This document shows, piece by piece, positions 10,778 through 19,402 of a stretch of 64,000 nt of DNA. Both the position numbers and the translations under genes were made by a program. The stretch spans positions 9,300,001 to 9,364,000 of the forward strand of contig CM060187.1 in NCBI GenBank assembly GCA_030549335.1, in the 5' to 3' direction. The DNA comes from Pontederia crassipes. Lineage: Eukaryota > Streptophyta > Magnoliopsida > Commelinales > Pontederiaceae. How positions within the stretch are numbered: position 1 is the stretch's first letter; every line of letters begins with the position of its first letter. Below the pieces are notes generated by a model, which was given only the letters and a program-made list of their open reading frames with translations, was not told the DNA's origin and did no database searches.

Positions 10778-12356
10778 TTACGAAAAATAATTTACCTTCA
10801 ACAGTGAACATGTTCTTTTGTCATGCCCATTTTTTCCACAATGGCCACAGCTACGCTTCTTAGATTCCTTTTCAATGTCGGATATAATCCTTCCAACATT
10901 TCTTGGCCTACGTTTAGATTTCACATGGACTGGATCACGTATGACGAAAAGAGATTCATGCAAATTAACCGAACTTGATTGACTGGCAATAAATTCATTG
11001 GTAGCACATTGACTTGCAAAATTTGAAAGTGAAGTGTTTGCATTTACATATCCATAAAAAAAGCATTAATACTTTCTGCTCGTTGCATGGTATGCATACC
11101 TGCAGTAAAAACGTCTTCGAAATACAATGCTATCCATGGATCACGTTTATTGTACATGATCTCCAACCAGTGTCCATCAAGAATGTCAAACTTTTGTTTC
11201 AAAGAACTCCAACCATCTTCAAATTCATCTACATTTGATGAAACATAGAGCCGCCTATTATAATCTTCTTTGAATTGAGATTTTGCATGCAAATCTTGTA
11301 GGTGAGACATTCCGTTCCTAGAAATATGCCATGTACAAAAAATATGTTTAGTGTTAGGAAATACTTTACGGATAGCATTCCCTATAGCAATATCTTTATC
11401 CGTAATAATACATTTTGGATGCTTTCCAAACATGCATTCAGACCACTTTTCAAATAACCATACAAATGTCTCTTCTGTCTCATCTACAAGTAAAGCACAA
11501 CCAAATAAGCATGATCTTCTATGATGATTTATACCGATAAAAGGAGCAAATGGCATTCTTAAGTTATTTGTACGATATGTTGTATCAAATACAATAACAT
11601 CGCAAAATGTCAAATAACCATCCCTCGACCTTTTGTCAACCCAATAGAAATTCAAAACAATACCCTCTCTATCCAATTCCCACCTATGAAAGAAGCTTGG
11701 ATCAACATTTACCTTATTTTGAAAAGCAGATATAATATTTAGGCATTCATTGCTGAAATTGCCTTTTCTTCTCGTCCTCAAATGGACAATACAGTCTTGT
11801 GCTGTTATGAGAGGTTTGCCAAACATATTAAGAGCTCTAGCTACTCTTGATGGCCCCATACCAAACTCATGTAGGTTCACTATAGCTTCCTTGGAAGTTG
11901 CCGTGAATTCTTTTAGTGAGCGCAAATATTTTACTTTTGAAGGAGTTGTTAAGGGATGGCTATGTTCTTCTACAAATCTTCTAATCACCCAATTTCCATC
12001 CTTTCCCAGACCAACATATAAGTGGGCCTGACAATCATCTCTAGCTTCTCTTCTTTGTGTAGGCATTTTTTCAGCACCTTCCTTCATTCTCTTATGTCCT
12101 TCTTTGGAACAAACAAAAGATCGGCTAATTATATTTCTCGTACTCTTGGACTTGTGCATAGCTTGTTTCCTAACAAAAAAACCAACTAATTTGGCATACA
12201 TTTATAATATTTGTACGCTTCCTCATCGGTGTCAAATGTCATGCCAATATACGGTTTCGGTACCTTGTAGGATTTCACATAATCTATGTGCACTTCATCA
12301 TTATTTGAATTCTCATCATCATCAACAGTAATATCACGAATATAGTGTGCCTCCAT
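10778..12356 (-). pseudogene. FAR1-related/MULE transposase, frameshifted and internally deleted
   Basis: Reading on minus, the N-terminus begins at ATG 12356 (MEAHYIRDITVDDD) and includes GMTFDTDEEAYKYY, the start of a FAR1 DNA-binding domain. A one-base loss near 12203 separates it from the main frame (12201-11044: YAKLVGFFVRKQ, the ARDDCQAHLYV stretch). The MULE transposase core follows with acidic residues in VIVFDTTYRTN and CIITDKDIAI, then HIFCTWHISRN and ESINAFF. A second shift occurs in a run of seven T near 11055, after which GYVNANTSLSNFA continues. The protein then jumps to VIRDPVHVKSKRRPRN and a CCHC knuckle, CGHCGKNGHDKRTC (10963-10800), so the middle and SWIM region are missing, deleted or in an intron. 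Intact relatives cut and paste the element, or act as transcription factors. Confidence 0.9.
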
Positions 12357-12404
12357 CTCCAAGCCCTTTTAGATAAAAATATGCAATTGTATTCACATAA
12401 GAGA

Positions 12405-12580
12405 ACTAAGATTTAACATGCAACTATCATCCGAACTAAAGAATATTTAATATGTGAGAGCATATCACAACTTAATGTGAGAACTAAGATTTAACATGCA
12501 ACTGTCATCCGAACTAAAGATATTTAATATGTGAGAGCATATCACAACTTAATGTGAGAACTAAGATTTAACATGCAATT
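12405..12580. repeat. Tandem repeat of about 77 bp upstream of the transposase
   Basis: The block GAGAACTAAGATTTAACATGCAA, then CATCCGAACTAAAGA and TATTTAATATGTGAGAGCAT, occurs twice and begins a third time (12401, 12479 and 12556). It lies where the transposase promoter would be on the minus strand. Confidence 0.75.
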
Positions 12581-12879
12581 GTCCGTTGCAATCTTAATTT
12601 CACCAAAATTTCAAAAACTAAGTAGCATATGACAACTTCAACAGTCCAAAATTCCCAAAGGAAAATTCAAATTAAATTTAAGGAGAGGATCAAGGAAAAC
12701 CATACACCAACTCGCCGCCCGCCGCTAAGCATGAATGGACGAAGAGCCACAAATTCGATTAATGCTGCCTCCTCGTGTTAGAGAAAACACCCAAAAAATG
12801 AGTCTACGAGATGATACAATGAAAGTTAGCTTTGTACTCAAACAAACAATTCTATGAAGAACCAGTCAGAGACGTCAGG

Positions 12880-13260
12880 ATGACGACAACGAAAAAGGAA
12901 TACCTCGGGCGATCATAGTCGGGTGATCTCGGGCATCGGCGACTAGTCGAGCGCGGACGGCGACCTCGGGCGATCTCGGGCGATGGCGACTAGTCGGGCG
13001 CGGACGGCGACCTCGGGCGATCTCGGGTGATCTCGGCGACGGTGACCTCGGGCAATGATGACTAGTCGTGTGTGGACGGCGGCCTCGAGCGATTTCGGGC
13101 AATGGCGATCTCGGCGATCGACGCGGACATCGACCTCGGCCGATCTCGGGCGACGACGACTAGTCGAGCACGGAGCGATTTCGGGCAATGGTGATCTCGG
13201 CGATTGACTGCCGCGAACGGCTGCAGACGGCTGGGGAGAACTAGGGCACGGGCGACCGTA
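12880..13260. repeat. GC-rich repeat array inside right MULE end
   Basis: Repeated variants of CTCGGGCGATCTCGGGCGA, GGCGACTAGTCGGGCGCGGA and CGACCTCGG. Like the left array it sits within a few hundred bases of the inverted repeat, though the two are not copies of each other. The Arg-rich minus-strand frames at 12875-13188 follow the repeat period. Confidence 0.75.
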
Positions 13261-13269
13261 AGACCCTAA

Positions 13270-13427
13270 ATTGATCGAAAAAAATTGAAAAAACCGGAGA
13301 CATATAAGAAACCGGGGGCTGAAAAAAATCGGACTGAAAGAAGCGCCCGTCGGATCTCCATCCGGCGGGCGCGGATGGGGAGAGGGGGTTCCTCCCCCCT
13401 TACAAGGGGGAGGACCCCATTAAATCC
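13270..13427 (-). repeat. MULE right terminal inverted repeat
   Basis: This is the reverse complement of the left end, with extra blocks: a palindrome-like CTCCCCCTTGTAAGGGGGGAG (13391-13412 region) and a duplicated CGGATGGAGATCCGA segment within the CGCCCG block. These insertions explain the length difference from the left end. Confidence 0.85.
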
Positions 13428-13439
13428 TATATATATATT

Positions 13440-14855
13440 CATTCAAGTACAAAGTCTGGCTCAGGTTGTGGAAATAATAGACATATGCAAGAATCAATTA
13501 CCAAATGTTTTCTTGTTATTATTGTAATGCCGAGAGTTATCAAGGAAATAAAAATAAAAGAGGGAAAAGATAAAATCTATTCCTATAAATATGAGATGAA
13601 AATGAAACAAACAGCCCATTTGATTTATCTGCGAGCCGGTCCTAGATTTCTCTTCCGTTCGTGCATCGTTCCTTTTTGTCCATGATCAGTCGCCGCCAAC
13701 AGGGAACACGCTGGAGGATATAGATGTCGTTGGACGTGCGCTTGAACCAAGAGGAGCGGGCAGAGAAAGAAGAGGAAGAGGAATAGTAAGACTGCAGGAT
13801 TAGTTTCTTGGACAGAAATTTGTATGGTATGGAACTATGATAGATTCATCATAGAGTCTTGATTTTAGACTTGAAGCATGCTCCAATCGTTCCCTAGATG
13901 TAGTATTATGATTTATGATGATGCTTGATCCCGCCATCACCAGAAAGATGATCAGAAAGTCCTCGACTTCCGTCGCATTATTTCTGCGTAATGAAACTAG
14001 GCCCGAGTTCTCTGCAACCTGGCCCGGGCAGGAGCATACACAGACCGAGTTCGCCAGAACTCGGCCCGAGTCTGCCATTGTCGAGAGTGCGGAGCTCTGC
14101 GATGAAGAAGAACCTGGTCCGGGTTGATGATAACTCGGCCCGGGCTATTCCATAACGAAATCGCGTTCGGCCGCGATCTTTTTCGAGCGATCGACCAATC
14201 CTGTTGAAGCACCAAACCCGGCCTAGGTATGATATGAACCCAGCCCGGGCTATGCCTTATTTATGTCCCAGCACCGAAACGATGTCTTAAGAACTCGGCC
14301 CGGATTTCACCCAACTCGGCCTGAGTTCCAACCAGATTAAGTTGATCTTTATGATCTTTTGATCCCTGATTCATGTGATTAATCTAAATCTAAATATGAT
14401 GAAGATTATTCCAAATATGCCTTTGATTTACTCTCCGTGATCCTATCTTCTAGTCTTGATTTAAGTCCTTATAATAATTAATTAAAAATTGTAAGATAAA
14501 GGATGAAAAATGTTAAGTGGAGAGCTCTTATTTATGATGGACCGGTGATGATCAGGTATGGGCTGACTACGATCAGTTATGTGCTGACTTTGTAAGTTAT
14601 GATGATGATGATGGACGGATTGAGGCAAACCTCCCCGTGAGCTCAAATATATTCTAAATAAGTCAAAGATGAATAATAAGATGATGAACAAGATACAAAT
14701 ATATGAATAAAAAATATTTTTTATGATTATTGTTTTTTGCCACCCTTTTATGATGATTTACTTATGATCTCCTTGATTTTTTATTCATATGTCATTTTAC
14801 ATGTTTCCTTCCTTTACTCTTATGATGATCATGATTACTTCTTGTTATATGATGA
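13440..14855. other. Unassigned interval with ACTCGGCCCGAGT-like motif cluster
   Basis: No gene is recognised. At 13980-14330 variants of ACTCGGCCCGAGT and CAGCCCGGGCT recur about eight times in otherwise ordinary sequence. From 14340 to 14855 the DNA is AT-rich with many ATGATGAT runs. The right edge is a sharp junction with the truncated gag of copia C0. It may be part of another LTR element, but I found neither LTR ends nor a primer site. Confidence 0.5.
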
Positions 14856-14993
14856 GATATCCCACATGTCGATATCAATAGAACAAATATATGCTTGAAT
14901 TCTAATTTTCCAATGTGCAAAATTTGATGCATTTAAAAGGGGAGGACGACTAATTGATTGCCCTTCGGCAAAACTAATTCCACTTGAAGCCAT
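14856..14993 (-). pseudogene. Copia C0 gag, N-terminal fragment
   Basis: From ATG 14993 the minus strand encodes MASSGISFAEGQSI, then LNASNFAHWKIRIQAYI and IDIDMWDI, the usual N-terminus of plant copia Gag. The same start (MASSGFSISEGQSI) occurs in C1. Homology stops at about 14855, where the frame runs into unrelated sequence and a stop. The rest of C0 is missing. Confidence 0.8.
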
Positions 14994-15109
14994 GGCTCTT
15001 AAAGATTGTTAAATCTTAAAACAAGATGATTGAATCTTAAAACGATTAGATCTAAAGACAACTAAACCTGAAAACAAGATGATTCAAAAAACCAAAACAA
15101 GAGCAATCT

Positions 15110-15121
15110 GCTCTGATACCA
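15110..15121 (-). other. C0 primer-binding site (initiator tRNA-Met type)
   Basis: On minus this reads TGGTATCAGAGC, the common copia primer site complementary to the 3' end of initiator methionine tRNA. It lies 2 bp from the LTR that begins at 15124 on plus (TGTAGGATCC), so the element runs leftwards. Confidence 0.9.
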
Positions 15122-15123
15122 AT

Positions 15124-15494
15124 TGTAGGATCCCAAAGGGCATCAATAAGGGGGGGGGGGGGGGGTTGAATTGGTGTTCAATTAAAAATGTCGATTTCAC
15201 AAAAACACTTTGCGGAAGCACAAAATTGATTATTTAAAAACTTTTAAAATAAAGCAATTCAGATCATATCAAACTCAATGTGAGAGGGAGAGAGAGAGAG
15301 AGAGAAAATCAAACGCAAATGCATGATGGATGTTGACGAGCTTCGGACACACCTTGGCTTACGTCCCCGCTCTGACTTCTCGACCTCGAGACCGTCAGGG
15401 ATTCCACTAATCCCTTCCTTTGTTCCAAATGCGGCAAGGAAGAAAGCCCTTTACATCAACCACCTTTTCTCCACTTCGAGAGGCAAGGCAACCT
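15124..15494 (-). mobile_element. C0 5' LTR, first part (interrupted by C1)
   Basis: It starts TGTAGGATCC with a run of 16 G (15150-15165) close to the end, as in C1. The LTR is interrupted at 15494 by C1 and resumes at 50815, ending GACCCAACA at 51370. The host target AACCT is duplicated at 15490-15494 and 50810-50814. Without the insert the LTR is about 930 bp. Confidence 0.85.
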
Positions 15495-16579
15495 TGTAGG
15501 ATCGAAAGCACCAAGAGGGGGGGGGGGTGAATTGGTGTTTTAAAAATCTTTTCGGAAACTCGCTTTCGGAAATCACTAAAAATGATCACAAGCAAATAAT
15601 AAAAAGAGAACAAGAGAACAAACACAGTGAGACACGATGTGTTTACGAGGTTCGGCCCCAACTCTTTAGCCTACATCTCCGCTCCGACTTCTCGACCTCG
15701 AGAGCGCCAGAGATCCACTATCTTTCTCTTTTCTTGTAGGGAGAGAACAACCCTTTCTACACCACACGCCTTCTTCTCCGCTCATGAGGTGAGGCATTCC
15801 TCTTTTACAACGAGCTTTCAATCTTCACTAGATCAGAGAACAAAGACTCCCTCTAACTCTCTTCTTTTACAAGATATTTCACACTCAAAGTTTGGAAGAG
15901 AAGAAGGAAGAATTTTCAAATTTGGGCTCAAGAACTTGAAATGCTCTTTTGAATAATCTTGCTTGCTTGGATAAGTTTTCTTCAAGCTTTGGCACTCCTT
16001 TTATAGTGTTGTACAGGTGAGAATTTCGTCCAGATGAATTTCCATGATTTCCTCATCGAAAAATAGCCGTTACTGTTCATCTGGCACTGTGACCGGTCGA
16101 CCGCATTAATGGGCCGGTCGACCGGTCAATATGACCGTTGCAGTATATTTGTTACCTTTTTAAGTTGTCCGGACGACCGGTCCTTCGGTCGAAATGTCGA
16201 CCGGTATAGTCTCGACTTTTCTGCAATTGGTCCTTTACTGTTCGGTCAACCGGCGCAACGACCAGAACATCGACTGGTATAGTATCGACTTTTCTGATTT
16301 CATCCATGTGTTGTTCGGTCGACCGATGTAGCGACCAGATCATCAATCGGCACAGTCTCGACATTTCTTCTGCTTAATATCAATCGACCGGTCTATATAT
16401 TCGGTCGACCGATTAGTCGACCGGTCGTATGATGAAATTTTATTTTTGTTGTTACGATCAGCGATTTCTTCTACAACTGAGATCAAATCAATTCTACACC
16501 TGTATATCATCACTTGAGCATAGATTAGTCCCTTTTATGTCCAATTTGATTTATTATCATCAAAATATGGGATTCAACA
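15495..16579 (-). mobile_element. C1 3' LTR
   Basis: The LTR is 1085 bp, TGTAGGATCG to GATTCAACA. A CTATAAAAG TATA-like box lies on minus at 15998-16006. A run of 11 G (15517-15527) sits near the end, and the U3 side (16086-16430) holds about a dozen variants of CCGGTCGACCGG. The 5' partner is 930 bp because it lacks about 145 bp near its 50740 position. Confidence 0.93.
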
Positions 16580-16596
16580 ATCTCCCCTTTTTTGAA
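16580..16596 (-). other. C1 polypurine tract
   Basis: On minus it reads TTCAAAAAAGGGGAGAT immediately before the LTR start TGTTGAATCCC. It primes plus-strand synthesis. Confidence 0.85.
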
Positions 16597-17055
16597 GTTG
16601 ACAAACTAATTGGACGATAATGAGAGAAAAGAAATGAAATGTAGGTTAAATAAGTAATGATCATGCTCCTCCTACATTCATGCATATTTCACATTTTCTC
16701 CCCCTAAATAGTTGGCATTTATATCGTTATAATAATATGGAGCAATATGAACATTATAACGTCAAATAAAGAACAACATAGACATGGAATTCAAATAAGG
16801 CATAAACAAGCAAGTTATCACATTACATCCATAGTCGATAGTACATCGTATGTTCATGCACTAATAGATGTGACTGCAATCACGACAAAATGGTGCATGA
16901 CACTAATACAAACATCAAACATAAACATCAAACTGGTGCATGACACTAAGACAAACATCAAACATCGTCCCATCCTAACCACTTCTCCCCCTTTTGACAT
17001 CATCAAAGAGGGAGGCAAGACACCTACAACTCATCGGGACTATCATCATCTCGAG
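16597..17055. other. C1 3' noncoding stretch
   Basis: About 460 bp between the extra ORF and the polypurine tract. It contains a short direct repeat of ACATCAAAC with CTGGTGCATGACACTA (16893-16960) and no gene. The frame at 16747-17151 on plus is antisense to the element and has no recognised domain. Confidence 0.5.
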
Positions 17056-18363
17056 CTACTGGCAGAACGAATCCTTGCGCTGCATAGTAAGCCTATAGCG
17101 ACTCAACAAGATAATGACTATCACGCTCCATCCGTCGTGACGATCCATTAGGGTCACGCGATGATCTATGGCCGCCACCTGCTGTGATAAAGCTGTGAAA
17201 TCATATGTGCCATAAGAGCTCGAGGGTGCGTGCTGGGAAGAGCCAATATGCTCAGAGGGCGCCGAGGGAGGAGGGAAGCTAGGACCGGCCTCCGGTGCAT
17301 CCTGAGTGTCCATTGGTGCTAGCTCTCCATCTGTGACATCATCTCTATCATCAGAACCTGGCGCTGCCTGCTCACTAAACCGAAGACCTTTCCGGTGTAA
17401 AGTCCCAGAACCAATGACGTCAGTGGGATGATGTCGAATGTACTCCTCGATAGCAGGGATCTCGGCACTAAAGTTGAGTAAAATCTTCACGATCCAAGCA
17501 ATAAAATATAAGTGTTGCCGTCCACGAGCAGCAGAGGAGATCTTCTGGAAGGTGTAGTTCATGTGATAGAAGACATAATGACTGAAATGAAGAAATGAGA
17601 CATCACAGATATAGAGATAGTGAAGAAAGAAAAGATCAAAGTGAGTGACCTCTGTATAATGCCCGGCTCGAGGAGTAATCATGCGGCTCAGGAGAAGATG
17701 TGCCATTTTCATGAGGGGATGAAGATGTCGATAGGCAGTTTCGACGGTATATTGGACATCCTGTCCAGCAAAGACCGTACGAATGCCATCCGCTATCGGA
17801 AGATAATCAAAAGGCCACCCATGAGTAACAAATGCATAGAGACCTGGTAATGGGCATGCAACGCCAAAGATATGAAAAATATGGTCAGGCTCAAGATGAA
17901 TGGCTACACCAAGAACATATGAGATAATGGCCTCTCGAGTGATCGTCATGTTCGCATGGAAATGGCAAACAAGACGAGGATACACACGCTCAGTGATGGA
18001 AAGCAATGTCAGCCAACCGATGGTTGCAAACATCTCCTGAACATCGGGAATGTTTAGAGCATCCCAGTCAACAGTGTAGACATGTCGGACGTCACGAGAG
18101 GCTTACAAGGCATCAAAACTAGCAGAGACGTCCCTAGTGACAAAAAGATGGATATCAAAATCAGTGGGCTCGGGAGAAGATGTTTGACTAGTACGTCCAT
18201 GGGATCGTCCTCGTCCACGTCCTCGTCCACGTTGGATGGTCTCAGGTTCGGGTTCGGGTTCAGGTTCTGGTGGAAGGACATGAATGGTACCACCGGAACC
18301 AGGGAAGCGACGACGACGCTGAAAGACCATCCGAACATGTGAATGCCCGTCGTCGTCGGCCAT
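17056..18363 (-). pseudogene. C1 extra ORF downstream of pol (plant transposon protein domain, env-position)
   Basis: The frame opens at ATG 18363 (MADDDGHSHVRMVFQRRRR), with a Glu-Pro run (EPEPEPEPE) and an Arg-Gly run (RGRGRGRGRSHGR) at about residues 35-55. An in-frame TAA at 18103-18105 splits it, after which it is open to 17056: WDALNIPDV, TERVYPRLVCHFHANM, GRTVFAGQD-like and GWPFDYLPIADGIRTVF, then FHYVFYHMNY-like hydrophobic residues, and a Pro/Ser-rich acidic tail with a possible coiled segment (LSQQVAAIDHRVTLMDRH). The whole is about 436 codons. The FYANM/GWPF pattern resembles the putative plant transposon protein domain that accompanies some plant retroelements; I know of no proven function. 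Its position between RNase H and the 3' LTR is where env-like ORFs occur in Sireviruses. No convincing signal peptide is seen. Confidence 0.7.
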
Positions 18364-19402
18364 GGATTGAACAATGATGGTCTAAACTGATGTTCGAGAC
18401 GAAGAGGGGCGAATGTCCAAAAATAGCAGAAGGGTGCCAGAGGTGATGGAGATGAGGCGACTATCGTTGAAATGAAATGAGAGAAGATAGAATGTTTGGC
18501 CGGCAGAGGCGAGTCGCCGGAGTTTGATGGAAATGAGAGATAGAAAGAGAGCGAGAGTCCGGAGGAGAGAGAGAGATAGATAGGGCCGGAGGAGATGGAC
18601 TAGAGAGGAAGAGGCATCCGGCCGGAGGTTAGGTTGAGGCGGCTGGAGGTTCAACCAACGGAGATGGCCGGTCGAGGTGGCTGTTGAAAGGAGAAGAACA
18701 GAGAGATGGCCACCGGACAGAGAGAGGAGAGAGGACGGCCGACGAGGATTGCCGGAAAGCAGAGAGACAACTGGTGAGGGAAAGAGAAAAGCGAAGGCAG
18801 TCGAGAGAAGTGCTGAAGTCGTAGGAGAAGGTGGAGCGGCCGGTCACTGGAGTGGCCGGCGGTCGTAGGGTTTGCCGGAGGGTGAAGATGGGTCGGCTGG
18901 CCGGAGTTTGGTGGTCGGTCGTCGAAGGGAGAGAGTTCGCAGGGGCAGCGGTCGCGTGGAAAGGAAGTTTTGGTTGATCGATTTGATCGGTCGACTTCTT
19001 ATATCTCGCGATTTTGACATGGACCGGTCGACCGATCATTCCCAGCGATCAACCAGATAGTTCTTTTCCAAATAAATGATCTAGCGGTCGATCGATGTCA
19101 GCCGAACGCAGTCATATATCGTTCGACCGGTGTAGCATATCGGTCGACCGATCGTTGTCTGCGTATTTGCAACTTTCATAGCGTTTGACCGGTCCTTTCA
19201 GTCGGTGGACCGGTCATTCCAGTAGATCGACCGTCCCTATATTTTTTAAACTTTGAACCATTTAAAATCATTAAAAAATCATAAAAATTATATTCCAGAG
19301 ATATCATACAAATGTAAGTGTTGTGCAACACTTTTGATGTTCAACCCATGTCAAAAGTGATTTTGCATAACCAAGTCACTTTTACTTAGAATTGATATGC
19401 AA
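18364..19402 (-). other. C1 spacer between pol and the extra ORF, rich in GGTCGACC
   Basis: About 1 kb with high GC and purine-rich stretches. At 18970-19230 there are many GGTCGACCG variants, the same motif found in the C1 LTR. Open frames here (18382-19060, both strands) are compositionally biased and lack domains. The segment may hold an internal promoter or splice acceptor for the downstream ORF, by analogy with other elements with a third ORF; this is inference. Confidence 0.5.

Larger units (their letters stand above)
8239..13427. mobile_element. MULE-type DNA transposon with a FAR1-like transposase
   Basis: The left end (GAATTTAATGGG, then the CGCCCGTCGGGCGCTTC block) and right end (minus strand GGATTTAATGGGG, with the same CGGGCGCTTCTTTCAG block) are inverted repeats of about 100-150 bp. 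Both are flanked by TATATATAT (8230-8238 and 13428-13436), a possible 9-bp target duplication, although it lies in an AT repeat and is weak evidence alone. Inside are a FAR1/MULE transposase on minus (10778-12356), a GRF zinc-finger gene on plus (9166-9570), and GC-rich arrays close to each end. The transposase is broken, so this copy is probably immobile. Confidence 0.87.

Noticed and set aside
12875-13188. Arg/Pro-rich minus-strand frames
   Set aside because: They follow the GC-rich CTCGGGCGATC repeat inside the MULE end.
18629-19060. Frames on both strands in the C1 spacer
   Set aside because: Biased composition with the GGTCGACC repeat; no homology with pol or the extra ORF.
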